From JAAYEL01 sp964345835 (GTDB taxonomy: Bacteria; Bacillota; Clostridia; Tissierellales; Peptoniphilaceae): a stretch of 37,906 nt of DNA. The position numbers were made by a program, and so were the translations under genes. The notes beneath the pieces are model-generated. The model saw only the letters and a list, made by a program, of their open reading frames with translations. It did not search any database and was not told the DNA's origin. This document shows, piece by piece, positions 24,465 through 32,890 of this stretch. Every line of letters starts with the position of its first letter. Position 1 is the stretch's first letter. The stretch covers positions 1 through 37,906 of the forward strand of contig CAYFSL010000009.1 of assembly GCA_964345835.1 (NCBI GenBank), read 5' to 3'.

Positions 24465-26093
24465 TTACTCTTCTACATAAGCGTTCTTATAGTAATAGCT
24501 TGTACCTGTCAAGTTGTATACCCAACCCTTAACTTTAGGGTTCCATAGGGTACTACTACCTACTTGATATACTGGCACAGGTCCTAAAGCTCCATCTAGT
24601 AATACCTTTTCAGCCTCTATCATAGTCTTCCATCTATCTTCAGGTGATTGTTTACCACTTCCCGCTAACTTAGTCAACTCTTCATACTTATCATTCTTGT
24701 ACTTATCATAGTTTCCTGATGCGCCTTCTAGATATAGGTCTAAATAGGTCATTGGGTCTGGATAGTCTGGTCCCCACCTATGAAGGGCAAGTTGGAATTG
24801 ACCATCTTGTTGTAATTGAAGCCTTGACTTCTTAGGTTGGCTCTTAAGAGTAATGGTTAGCCCTTCTATATCTTCTTGGATATCTCCTTGAAGAAATTCT
24901 GCTACCTTCTTAGATTCTTCAGCATCTTCAAATAATAGTTCTAACTCTAAATTATCAATTCCTAGCTCTTCAAAGGCCTTCTTTCCATATTCTTTAGCCT
25001 TTTCAGGTCCTTCCTTAAAGAAGTCTTCACCTGCATCATCCCTAAAATCACTACCGCTTGGAGATGCGGCTAATTCCTTAGGAACAAATCCATAGGCTGG
25101 CCTAGCACCATCTTTAAGGACTAGGTTCGCTAGTTTTTCCCTATCAATAGCATTAGCTATAGCTAATTTTAAATTTCTATTATCTAATTCTTTAACATTT
25201 GGACCAGATACCAAGAACCATAGATATCCTCCAAGAGCTTGTTTTAACCTTTCATCACCTTGGTAACGGTCTACCAATTCACCACTTACTTGTACGAAAT
25301 CAGCTTCCTTATTATCAAATTGTAGAGCTGCAGCTTGATAGTCTTTTGCTACCTTCCAGGTTATAGAATTTAACTTAACCGCCTTAGCATCATGGTAATT
25401 TTCATTTTTAACCGCCTTAAAACTATTACCAGCAACCCACTCAGTTAGTTTAAATGGACCACTGTAAAGCATAGTATCTGGCTTTTGTGCATATTGGTCA
25501 CCTTGTTCTTTAAGGAACTTTTCATTTATTGGAAGGAATGAACCAAAGGCCAAAATCTTTTTGAAAAATGGTACAGCCTTATAAAGTTGTACTTCCAAAG
25601 TCTTGTCATCTACAGCCTTAACACCAAGCTCTTCAGGTTTTTTCTTGCCTTCGCTTATTTCCGCGGCATTTAAGATACCTGCTGTATCAGCTATAAAGGC
25701 ATAGTCAGATGCAGTTTCTTTATCTACTAACCTCCTCCAAGCAAATACGAAGTCATTTGCAGTTATCGGATCTCCGTTTGACCACTTAGCATCCTTTAAT
25801 TTAAAGGTATACTTTAATCCATCTTCACTTACCTCTGCTTTATCAACAAGAGCTTCTACTTCAACTCCCCCTTCACCTAAAGTATATAAGCCTTCTTGGA
25901 CTGCACCCAATACTTCAAAAGAAGTACCATCAGTTGCAAGAGAAGAATCCATAGATAAAAGGTCTGTATTTTTTAGGACGACAATATCTTGCTTATTTCC
26001 GCCTGAATTGTCTTTTCCTCCACCTCCACATGCTGTTAATAGCATGATTCCTGCCAAAATCACTGACAATAAAATCGACATTCGTTTTTTCAT
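24465..26093 (-). CDS. oppA: Oligopeptide-binding lipoprotein OppA
   Basis: A 542-residue substrate-binding protein (family 5) from the ATG at 26093, which follows GGAGG by 8 bases; the frame upstream to 26153 covers the promoter. The signal peptide ends in the lipobox LTAC (Cys22), followed by a Gly-rich linker, so it is a membrane-anchored lipoprotein. Peptide-binding-protein features: LKDAKWSNGDPITANDFVFAW split over two parts, YSGPFKLTEW, and NAIDREKLA. It delivers oligopeptides to OppBC, relevant to an amino-acid-fermenting life. A promoter (26125-26153) and a second possible promoter with a palindrome (26281-26310) precede it. Confidence 0.95.
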   Translation of the reverse strand: MKKRMSILLSVILAGIMLLTACGGGGKDNSGGNKQDIVVLKNTDLLSMDSSLATDGTSFEVLGAVQEGLYTLGEGGVEVEALVDKAEVSEDGLKYTFKLKDAKWSNGDPITANDFVFAWRRLVDKETASDYAFIADTAGILNAAEISEGKKKPEELGVKAVDDKTLEVQLYKAVPFFKKILAFGSFLPINEKFLKEQGDQYAQKPDTMLYSGPFKLTEWVAGNSFKAVKNENYHDAKAVKLNSITWKVAKDYQAAALQFDNKEADFVQVSGELVDRYQGDERLKQALGGYLWFLVSGPNVKELDNRNLKLAIANAIDREKLANLVLKDGARPAYGFVPKELAASPSGSDFRDDAGEDFFKEGPEKAKEYGKKAFEELGIDNLELELLFEDAEESKKVAEFLQGDIQEDIEGLTITLKSQPKKSRLQLQQDGQFQLALHRWGPDYPDPMTYLDLYLEGASGNYDKYKNDKYEELTKLAGSGKQSPEDRWKTMIEAEKVLLDGALGPVPVYQVGSSTLWNPKVKGWVYNLTGTSYYYKNAYVEE

Positions 26094-26124
26094 ATTTATT
26101 CCTCCATATTTATAAATTAAAACT

Positions 26125-26153
26125 ATTATAGATTCGTTTAAATTTTTAGTCAA
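26125..26153 (-). promoter_or_regulatory. Promoter of the opp operon
   Basis: TTGACT (26148-26153) and TATAAT (26125-26130) with a 17-base spacer on the minus strand, about 32 bases before the oppA start. Confidence 0.75.
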
Positions 26154-26280
26154 GTCTTTTTATAAATATGAACGTCTTATAACATATATATTAAATATTA
26201 TTTATAATATTTTTTTCACTAAATATAATATATTCTTATAAATGGCTTGATTTACAGCTTATACAAGCTTATCCGACAAG

Positions 26281-26310
26281 ATTATACACTTGTGAAAACG
26301 TTTTTCACAA
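26281..26310 (-). promoter_or_regulatory. Palindromic operator overlapping a second promoter candidate upstream of opp
   Basis: TTGTGAAAA (26290-26298), CGT, TTTTCACAA (26302-26310) is a perfect 9-bp inverted repeat with a 3-base centre. On the minus strand, TTGTGA and TATAAT (26281-26286) with an 18-base spacer form a promoter that this palindrome covers. It resembles LacI-family operators such as cre (central CG), but is one base longer than the cre consensus. A repressor site is inferred. Confidence 0.5.
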
Positions 26311-26489
26311 TATATATTTATAGTTTAAATAAATATTGTAGTATATTTTCGTATAAAATATACATAATGTTTTTCTTTTTTAAGTTCACCTTGTATAAAA
26401 TTATAAAATCATAGCTTTAACTAGATAACATCTATACAGGAAGTACTCTTTACTTAAAGTTAAGCCCAATTATAAACCGCCAAAAAGTC

Positions 26490-26526
26490 ACAAAAAAATC
26501 GCTAGAAAGATTCATCCTTCTAGCGA
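26490..26526 (-). terminator. Terminator after rplL
   Basis: TCGCTAGAA (26499-26507) pairs perfectly with TTCTAGCGA (26518-26526), and pairing continues inward (GGAT with ATCT). On the minus strand it is followed by TTTTTTTG. It begins 20 bases after the rplL stop codon. Confidence 0.9.
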
Positions 26527-26545
26527 CCTTGTGTCTCTTATTAAA

Positions 26546-26932
26546 TTACTTAACTTCTACAGTTGCTCCTGCTTCTTCTAACTTAGCCTTGATTTCGTCA
26601 GCTTCAGCTTGAGAAACTTTTTCCTTGATTGCCTTTGGAGCTTCGTCAACTAATGCCTTAGCTTCCTTTAGTCCAAGACCAGTTATAGTCTTAACAACCT
26701 TAATTACGTTAACCTTTGATGAACCAGCTGATTCAAGGATAACGTCGAATTCTGTTTGTTCAGCTGCTGCAGCTGCTTCTCCGCCTGCTGCTGGAGCTGC
26801 TGGTCCTGCTACTGCTACTGGAGCTGCTGCAGAAACACCAAATTCTTCTTCTAATGCTTTAACTAATTCTGATAACTCTAATACTGTAAGAGCCTTTACT
26901 TCTTCTACTAAGTTTTGTACTTTATCTGACAT
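26546..26932 (-). CDS. rplL: Ribosomal protein L7/L12
   Basis: A 128-residue stalk protein of the large subunit. N-terminal dimerisation domain (LVEEVKALTVLELSELVKAL), then an Ala/Gly/Pro-rich hinge (around 34-57), then the C-terminal domain that recruits translation GTPases (FDVILESAGSSKVNVIKVVK, TGLGLKEAKALVDEAP). GGAGG precedes the ATG. It follows rplJ by 20 bases and is co-regulated with it through the L10 leader. A strong terminator follows directly. Confidence 0.98.
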   Translation of the reverse strand: MSDKVQNLVEEVKALTVLELSELVKALEEEFGVSAAAPVAVAGPAAPAAGGEAAAAAEQTEFDVILESAGSSKVNVIKVVKTITGLGLKEAKALVDEAPKAIKEKVSQAEADEIKAKLEEAGATVEVK

Positions 26933-26952
26933 TTTTATTCCTCCGTTTAATG

Positions 26953-27486
26953 TTATGCTATTTCTTCTTGTTTTTCTTTTACTGCGTTAAGCGCATATAC
27001 TAACTTGGAAACTATTCCATTTAATGCACTTGCGAAACCTTGGATAGGTGCATTTAATCCACCTAGAGCCATTGCTACTAATACTTCTCTTGTTGGTAAC
27101 TTAGCTACGGCCTTAACTTCTTCTGAAGTTATTACCTTGCCATCAAGCAAGCCAGCTTTTATTACAAGCTTTTCATTCTTTTTACCAAATTCAGTTGCTA
27201 TCTTAGGTCCTTGAACCATGTCTTCATTACTGAATACGAATCCATTAGGTCCAGCTAGGAATTCTTCATAGCCTTCATATCCTAATTCTTCTAGGGCAAT
27301 CTTAACCATGGTGTTTTTGTATACCTTATAGTTAGAACCACTTTCCCTAAATTTCTTTCTTAATTCAGTTATTTCTGTAACGTTAAGTCCACGATACTCT
27401 ACTATAACTACTGACTTGGAGTTTTGAACGGCTTCTTTGATCTCGCTAATTACCTCTTTTTTGTGAGCTAATTTTGCTTCTTTCAC
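26953..27486 (-). CDS. rplJ: Ribosomal protein L10
   Basis: A 177-residue L10, the base of the L7/L12 stalk. Seen: VIVEYRGLNVTEITELRKKF and YKVYKNTMVKIALEE in the rRNA-binding domain, and the C-terminal helix that holds L7/L12 dimers. The start is GTG (27486) behind AGGAGAGGTG. It is expressed from its own promoter (27700-27728) through the L10 autoregulatory leader. Confidence 0.97.
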   Translation of the reverse strand: MKEAKLAHKKEVISEIKEAVQNSKSVVIVEYRGLNVTEITELRKKFRESGSNYKVYKNTMVKIALEELGYEGYEEFLAGPNGFVFSNEDMVQGPKIATEFGKKNEKLVIKAGLLDGKVITSEEVKAVAKLPTREVLVAMALGGLNAPIQGFASALNGIVSKLVYALNAVKEKQEEIA

Positions 27487-27573
27487 TATTCACCTCTCCT
27501 TTTTTGGCTACGCACATAACCAGAGTTAGTGTATATAATTATCAAACAAGGATATAGTATCTGATTGATGTAA

Positions 27574-27690
27574 TTAAAAAACTCCTTGAATCTATTACAA
27601 AGACACAAGGAGCTATAAACTTCTCATATATGCACCTATGTAGGATTATTAAGGTTGCCCCCCTACGGTCTTTGGTAGCCTATTAAATTA
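27574..27690 (-). ncRNA. L10 (rplJ) autoregulatory leader with attenuator
   Basis: On the minus strand the segment opens with GGCTACCAAAGACCGTAGG and continues with CAACCTTAATAATCCTAC and ATAGGTGC, matching the L10 leader of Bacillota, which is bound by L10-L12 complexes. Downstream a hairpin CTCCTTG (27582-27588) with CAAGGAG (27606-27612) runs into TTTTTTAATT, a transcription attenuator. The leader then limits rplJ-rplL expression when L10 is in excess. Confidence 0.88.
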
Positions 27691-27699
27691 ACATGGTAT

Positions 27700-27728
27700 A
27701 GTATACCATAAATAATTTCTTAATTCAA
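27700..27728 (-). promoter_or_regulatory. Promoter for the rplJ-rplL leader
   Basis: TTGAAT (27723-27728) and TATACT (27700-27705) with a 17-base spacer on the minus strand, between the rplA stop codon and the L10 leader. Confidence 0.7.
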
Positions 27729-27742
27729 ATATTAGTTAAATA

Positions 27743-28450
27743 TTATTGTGCAGCTTCCATCATCTTAGCACCATTTAACTTGATTCCAGGTCCCATAGTG
27801 CTTGTGATAGTAACTGATCTTAGGTATTTACCCTTTGCTGAAGCAGGCTTATCTTTTATAATCGCTCTCATAAGAGTCCTAATATTTTCTGATAGGTCTT
27901 CTTCTGTAAAGCTTGCCTTACCAACTGGAACGTGAACGATGTTTTGCTTGTCAGTTCTGTATTCAACCTTACCTGACTTAGCATCTTCTACCGCTTGTTT
28001 AACATCAAAGGTAACTGTTCCAGTCTTAGGGTTTGGCATCAATCCTCTAGGTCCAAGGATCCTACCGATTCTACCAACTTGACCCATCATATCTGGTGTT
28101 GCAATAGCTGCATCGAAGTCTAACCAACCTTCTTTTTGAACTCTTTCGATAAGTTCTTCTCCAGCAAAGTCCGCACCAGCATCTAGGGCTTCTTGAACTT
28201 TTTCACCCTTAGCAAATACTGCAACCCTCACAGTCTTACCAGTACCATTTGGAAGTACTACAGTATTTCTAACTTGTTGGTCAGCATGTCTTGAGTCAAC
28301 CCCAAGCTTTATGTGAAGCTCGATAGTTTCATCAAATTTAGCCTTAGCAGTTTCTTTTACTAGCTTAACCGCTTCATCTATATCGTACAAATTGTCTTTA
28401 TCAACTAATTTACTTACTTCTTCGTATCTTTTTCCTGTCTTTTTTGCCAT
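27743..28450 (-). CDS. rplA: Ribosomal protein L1
   Basis: A 235-residue L1, which forms the mobile L1 stalk near the E site. Typical stretches: DETIELHIKLGVDSRHADQQ, VVLPNGTGKTVRVAVFAKG, GRILGPRGLMPNPKTGTVT and KASFTEEDLSENI. AGGAGG precedes the ATG; it is 34 bases downstream of rplK. L1 is a known translational repressor of L11-L1 mRNAs in many bacteria; I did not identify its binding site here. Confidence 0.98.
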   Translation of the reverse strand: MAKKTGKRYEEVSKLVDKDNLYDIDEAVKLVKETAKAKFDETIELHIKLGVDSRHADQQVRNTVVLPNGTGKTVRVAVFAKGEKVQEALDAGADFAGEELIERVQKEGWLDFDAAIATPDMMGQVGRIGRILGPRGLMPNPKTGTVTFDVKQAVEDAKSGKVEYRTDKQNIVHVPVGKASFTEEDLSENIRTLMRAIIKDKPASAKGKYLRSVTITSTMGPGIKLNGAKMMEAAQ

Positions 28451-28484
28451 ATTATCCTCCTCGTGGTAAACGGAAATCCTCCCA

Positions 28485-28910
28485 CTATTCTTCTACAGTA
28501 ACTCCCATAGATCTTGCTGTACCAGCTACCATTCTTTCCGCAGCTTCTACTGTTGAAGCATTTAGGTCAGGCATCTTTAGTTCAGCGATTTCTCTAACTT
28601 GCGCCTTAGTTAATTGACCAACTTTTTTCTTGTTTGGTTCTCCAGAAGCAGCATTTAGGTTTAGTGCCTTCTTTATTAAGACAGCTGCTGGTGGGGTCTT
28701 AGTTATAAATGTAAAAGATCTATCTGCATATACTGTAATAACTACTGGAATAATAAGACCCATTTGATCTTGTGTCTTTGCGTTAAATGCTTTAGTAAAT
28801 TCCATAATATTCAAACCGTGAGGACCTAAAGCAGTACCTACTGGTGGTGCAGGAGTTGCTTTTCCTGCTGGAATTTGTAATTTAATCATTGCTATAACTT
28901 TTTTAGCCAT
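28485..28910 (-). CDS. rplK: Ribosomal protein L11
   Basis: A 141-residue L11 of the GTPase-associated centre. It has the proline-rich N-terminus KLQIPAGKATPAPPVGTALG, GPHGLNIMEFTKAFNAKT and PPAAVLIKKALNL. AGGAGG precedes the start. It is 76 bases downstream of nusG in the usual order. Confidence 0.98.
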   Translation of the reverse strand: MAKKVIAMIKLQIPAGKATPAPPVGTALGPHGLNIMEFTKAFNAKTQDQMGLIIPVVITVYADRSFTFITKTPPAAVLIKKALNLNAASGEPNKKKVGQLTKAQVREIAELKMPDLNASTVEAAERMVAGTARSMGVTVEE

Positions 28911-28986
28911 TGTTTCCTCCTAAAATGTGGTTCGGCGGTTTCCCTCCCACTTGCATATATGTTAATCTACGAGATTATATTCAAAT

Positions 28987-29550
28987 TTATTTTTTTACTA
29001 AATCAGTAAATTCAATTTCTGCGGAAGTATCTCTTCCAAACATATTGATGATTGTCTTAGCAAACCCCTTCTCATAGTTAATTTCTTCAACTGTTGCGTT
29101 GAAGCCCTCAAATGATCCAGAGACAATCCTAACTATATCACCGACTTCAATTCCTACATCTTCAGGTCTGAACTTAACTTTTGTAACTTCATTACCTTCG
29201 ATTCCAAAGTCTCTGATTTCCCTTCTAGTCAAAGGTACTGGTTCTGAGTCTGGTCCAACAAAACCGGTGACCCCATTAGTATTTCTGATTAAATACCAAT
29301 TTCTAGGGTTAATAATCATTTTTATTAGCACATATCCTGGGAAAATTTTTCTTTCTTTAACTACTTTTTTCCCGCCTTTAATATCTTCATACTCTTCCAT
29401 TGGGACAGCAGATTTAAAAACATCCTGAGCCTTCCCATTCTCAATCATACTATCGATTTTTTCTTTAACTTTGTTTTCATAGCCTGAATAAGTGTGAACA
29501 ACATACCACTTTGCATCTTTTTCTCTATCACTGTTATTTATATTGTCCAT
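28987..29550 (-). CDS. nusG: Transcription elongation/antitermination factor NusG
   Basis: A 187-residue NusG. The NGN domain (WYVVHTYSGYENKVKEKID, then FPGYVLIKM and VTGFVGPDSEPVPL) binds RNA polymerase; the C-terminal KOW domain (VGDIVRIVSGSFEGFNATVE) contacts Rho or S10. It is 20 bases downstream of secE, the normal rpmG-secE-nusG-rplK order. Confidence 0.97.
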   Translation of the reverse strand: MDNINNSDREKDAKWYVVHTYSGYENKVKEKIDSMIENGKAQDVFKSAVPMEEYEDIKGGKKVVKERKIFPGYVLIKMIINPRNWYLIRNTNGVTGFVGPDSEPVPLTRREIRDFGIEGNEVTKVKFRPEDVGIEVGDIVRIVSGSFEGFNATVEEINYEKGFAKTIINMFGRDTSAEIEFTDLVKK

Positions 29551-29570
29551 ATGCTATAAGCACTCCCCTC

Positions 29571-29759
29571 TTATACGGCTAATCTTAACAAGGCATTTAA
29601 TCCTAAATCGATAAGCTTAATTAAAGCTGATACTGTAATTAATGATACAAGTACAACTGCTGTGGACTTAACCACTTCTTTTTTTGTAGGCCAAGTGATC
29701 TTCCTGAATTCGTTTTTAATTCCCTTGAAGAATCCTTGCTTTTTCTTACGTTCAGTCAT
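29571..29759 (-). CDS. secE: Preprotein translocase subunit SecE
   Basis: A 62-residue SecE of the short Gram-positive form, with one membrane segment (about 33-57) after the conserved FFKGIKNEFRKITWPTKKEV. It clamps SecY in the SecYEG channel. Its ribosome binding site (TAGGAGGAG) overlaps the rpmG stop codon. Confidence 0.96.
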   Translation of the reverse strand: MTERKKKQGFFKGIKNEFRKITWPTKKEVVKSTAVVLVSLITVSALIKLIDLGLNALLRLAV

Positions 29760-29767
29760 TTCTCCTC

Positions 29768-29917
29768 CTACTTAGTCTCTCTGTGTAATGTATGCTTTCT
29801 ACAGAATTTACAATACTTCTTTAATTCTACTCTACCTGTAGTATTAGTCTTGTTTTTCATAGTATCGTAGTTTCTGTTTTTGCACTCAGTACAAGCAAGC
29901 TTTACTTTGTCTCTCAT
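29768..29917 (-). CDS. rpmG: Ribosomal protein L33
   Basis: A 49-residue protein, MRDKVKLACTECKNRNYDTM... ending HTLHRETK. It has two CxxC pairs (ACTEC and YCKFC), so this is the zinc-binding C+ form of L33. AGGAGG precedes the ATG at 29917. It is the first gene of the rpmG-secE-nusG-rplK-rplA unit, with a promoter at 29969-29997. Confidence 0.95.
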   Translation of the reverse strand: MRDKVKLACTECKNRNYDTMKNKTNTTGRVELKKYCKFCRKHTLHRETK

Positions 29918-29968
29918 CTTTACCTCCTACGCAATAAATTATCAGTCGGTATACTGATACATCAATGT

Positions 29969-29997
29969 ATTTTATAATAGAAGCTATCCATAGTCAA
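29969..29997 (-). promoter_or_regulatory. Promoter of the rpmG-secE-nusG-rplKA operon
   Basis: TTGACT (29992-29997) and TAAAAT (29969-29974) with a 17-base spacer on the minus strand, about 50 bases before rpmG. I see no terminator between the aro fusion gene and this promoter. Confidence 0.65.
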
Positions 29998-30067
29998 GGA
30001 TAATTTAAGAGAAAATCCCTAAATATCAAGGTCTTTCCCCTGTTTCCTTCTCTAAAAAGCCTCAATT

Positions 30068-32773
30068 TTACAAATATCCAACTTTTTTATCTACAAGGTC
30101 CACAATCTTGTCAACCGCAAACCTGAAGTAGCCATCATTGACTACAGTGTAATCAGCAAACATCATATAGCTAGGTTGTCTTTTTGCCTTCATAGCAAAC
30201 AGACTGCTAAGACCTCCCTGGGATAGTATTCTCCCCCTTGTCGAAAGTTTTTTAACATCCCTTTCTATTAATACTATAAGACTGTTTTGCTTAAGATACT
30301 TGTAATTTTCCTCCCGGGTTACAACACCTCCACCTGTTGAAATAACTAGGTTGTTCATCTTTCCAAACTTACAAGCTATCTGGCTTTCCATATCTCTGAA
30401 TTTGCCTTCTCCCATCTCAGCTATTACCCTATCAGGTCTTATCTTAAATTCCTTGTAAAATTCATCATCAAGGTCAATATGAGTTTTACCAAGCTTCTTT
30501 GCCACCTGCCTGCCTATTGTAGTCTTCCCAGAACCAGGCATGCCAACAAGGACAATGTTACACTTAGATAAAAATACTTCATTTCTTATTTTCTCAGCCT
30601 CAGCAGCCAGAATTTTCTTTGTTGTGAATATCTCAACCGCTTTTTTCGCCTGATATACCAGCATATCAAGACCACCAGTTGCTTTTATAGACCTCTTTTT
30701 AGCCTCTATAACCAAGGGTGAATACATGGGATTATATATAACATCAACTACCGCTTTAATATTGGGTAGCTTGTCCAGGTCAACTAGGAGCTTGTCATCT
30801 ATGGAGTTGGTACCAACGGGGGTGGTATTTACTAAAACTTCATATGAATTTAAGTCATAAAGCTCATAAAGGTTGGAATAGTTAAGGGGTCCAGTCCTCG
30901 ATACAAAGCTGACCTTTTTAGCTCCCAGGCTCTTTACAACAGCCTCAACAGTCTTTGAGGTCGCCCCACTCCCAAGAACTAAAATATTTTTGTCCTTAAC
31001 ATATACTCTTTTATTGATGAGAAGTTTCTTAAAACCATAATAGTCTGTGTTATGGCCTATCTTTTTACCATTTCTAAAACTGATGGTATTTACAACGCCA
31101 AGTTGTTTGGCCTCCCTAGTCAATCCATCCAGATATGGAATGACTTCCTTCTTATAAGGTATAGTAACATTTAACCCCTTGAGTCCCTTACGATTTAGGA
31201 AGCTTTCCAATTCATCTTGTCTTAGCTCTATCAACTCATACTTATAGTCTGCCAGGGCCTGGTGGATTTCCTTTGAATAGCTATATGATAGCCTCCTTCC
31301 AATCAAACCGTAGCTTGCCATATTTTTCTTAACAATATTTTCCTGTCTATTTTTGCTTGCCTTAAATATAGCTTCATATAGACTTGTAATTTCCCTATCA
31401 TAGTTAGGCTCCTGACAAGTCAACCTATCCAGGATTTCTTTTTCTCTTTCTGGGACATATATAGGAAGGTTCTTTTTAATCTTTTCATAAGCCACCCTGT
31501 CTGTTAGCTTCATCCTTTCTATATATAGGTCATTTATTTGCTTATCGATTATATCAATCCTGTCTCTTAAGCTATTAGCCTCCTGGTAGTATATTTCATC
31601 TAGGATAGCTATAGCTAACAAAGCCTCTAGGACTGGACTTATTCTAAGGACAAAGGCTGGGTCATGGCGCCCCCTTAGTTCAAGCATTTCTCTTGAAAGG
31701 GTCTCTTGATTTAGGCTTTCCTGGGCCTTTCCAATGGAGGGGGTAGGCTTTACAGCAACCCTGATTATTATCGGCATCCCATTGGCGATACCACCGACTA
31801 TGCCTCCTGCATTATTAGTCGAAGTTTCAACCCTTCCTTCTTTTACTATTAGGCTGTCGTTATTCTGAGATCCTTTCAAGCTACTTGCCTCAAAACCATT
31901 GCCAAACTCTACCCCCTTAGTTCCTGGTATTGAAAGTAAAAGTCTAGAAATCTTTGCCTGAAGTCTTTCAAAATAAGGTCCCCCAAGGTAATTTAGGTCT
32001 CCGACCAAGGCAAGTTCAATAACGCCCCCAAATGAATCCTTTTCAGCCTTAAACTGGTCAACCAAGCCAAGGGTCTTTTCCTTCATGGATGGGTCTATAA
32101 AAGGAAGGTCACAATCCAAGTTTTTTAGGTCCTCTTTTTTTATTCTTACTGGGTCTAAATTCTGATCCCTTAGGTCGTAGGCCGTCAATATATGGGACCC
32201 AATTTCGATTTCTCTTTTTTCTAGGATTTGCTTAGCAATCCCCCCGCAAGCAACAAGGGCTACAGTCATCCTACCAGAGAAGTTAGAAGACCCTGCTAGG
32301 TCGAAATCCTTTCCATATTTTTTCTTGGCGACAAAGTCGATATGACCCGGTCTAGGAATTTTTTCAAATATCTTGTAATCCTTCGACCTGGTATCAGAAT
32401 TAAGAAAATATCCTTTTATTGGCTTCCCGTCACTTATTAGGATCTTTTCATCATTCTTTTTTTTATTATCAATTTTTTCGTCTAGCCCATAAATCTGTGA
32501 TTCTTTTTCGCTTAATTGACCTTGAGCTAGTTTAACTTGAACCGATTTATGCCCATCTAGGTCAAAAAAACCATCTAAAAAAATTGGTCTATCTTTTTCT
32601 TTTCTACTAGTAGCATAAGTCTTGCCAGCTGGAGACCTTCTTTGAAGAAATTTGTTTAACTCTGCTAGTGAAATTTTTTCATCTTTTTTTATACCTGAAA
32701 GGCTAAAGTTTATCCTATCTGAGTGACTTTTACCCCCTATTCTAATCTTTAGTACTTTTCCCCTATACTCCAT
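30068..32773 (-). CDS. aroC: Four-enzyme fusion: chorismate synthase, chorismate mutase, shikimate dehydrogenase, shikimate kinase
   Basis: A 901-residue protein from the ATG at 32773 behind GGAG (a TTG at 32785 includes that site). Residues ~1-398 are chorismate synthase: His17 in GKSHS (usually GESHG), RPGH with His144, SGRMT, GRHDP. Residues ~400-483 are an AroQ-type chorismate mutase with all expected residues: Arg403, Arg420, Lys431, Arg443, Glu444, Ser473, Gln477. Residues ~487-734 are shikimate dehydrogenase: Ser498, Ser500, Lys541, Asn562, Asp577, NADP-type GSGATS, Gln708. Residues ~736-901 are shikimate kinase: P-loop GMPGSGKT (744-751), DLDD, Arg793, STGGG. So it performs pathway steps 4, 5 and 7 and then makes prephenate. 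It is the last gene of the aro operon, 129 bases after aroA. Confidence 0.95.
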   Translation of the reverse strand: MEYRGKVLKIRIGGKSHSDRINFSLSGIKKDEKISLAELNKFLQRRSPAGKTYATSRKEKDRPIFLDGFFDLDGHKSVQVKLAQGQLSEKESQIYGLDEKIDNKKKNDEKILISDGKPIKGYFLNSDTRSKDYKIFEKIPRPGHIDFVAKKKYGKDFDLAGSSNFSGRMTVALVACGGIAKQILEKREIEIGSHILTAYDLRDQNLDPVRIKKEDLKNLDCDLPFIDPSMKEKTLGLVDQFKAEKDSFGGVIELALVGDLNYLGGPYFERLQAKISRLLLSIPGTKGVEFGNGFEASSLKGSQNNDSLIVKEGRVETSTNNAGGIVGGIANGMPIIIRVAVKPTPSIGKAQESLNQETLSREMLELRGRHDPAFVLRISPVLEALLAIAILDEIYYQEANSLRDRIDIIDKQINDLYIERMKLTDRVAYEKIKKNLPIYVPEREKEILDRLTCQEPNYDREITSLYEAIFKASKNRQENIVKKNMASYGLIGRRLSYSYSKEIHQALADYKYELIELRQDELESFLNRKGLKGLNVTIPYKKEVIPYLDGLTREAKQLGVVNTISFRNGKKIGHNTDYYGFKKLLINKRVYVKDKNILVLGSGATSKTVEAVVKSLGAKKVSFVSRTGPLNYSNLYELYDLNSYEVLVNTTPVGTNSIDDKLLVDLDKLPNIKAVVDVIYNPMYSPLVIEAKKRSIKATGGLDMLVYQAKKAVEIFTTKKILAAEAEKIRNEVFLSKCNIVLVGMPGSGKTTIGRQVAKKLGKTHIDLDDEFYKEFKIRPDRVIAEMGEGKFRDMESQIACKFGKMNNLVISTGGGVVTREENYKYLKQNSLIVLIERDVKKLSTRGRILSQGGLSSLFAMKAKRQPSYMMFADYTVVNDGYFRFAVDKIVDLVDKKVGYL

Positions 32774-32890
32774 AAATTTCTCCAATCTTAAATCTATTAA
32801 AAAACTTGAAATATGTTGATAGACTTACTAGTAAATCCCGCTATCAGTCATTTATTTAAATAGCAAGTTATATTTTATCTTTATTTTATG

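Larger units (their letters stand above)
26154..26545. other. Intergenic region between rplL and oppA
   Basis: This 392-base, very AT-rich gap holds the rplL terminator, the palindrome with a possible promoter, and the opp promoter partly at its edge. I see no open frame with a ribosome binding site and no RNA gene. In many bacteria rpoB would follow rplL here; it does not. Confidence 0.7.

Noticed and set aside
26290..26310. A CcpA cre site
   Set aside because: The palindrome has the central CG but is 15 bases over the cre core rather than 14, breaking the fixed spacing. I kept it only as a palindromic operator candidate.
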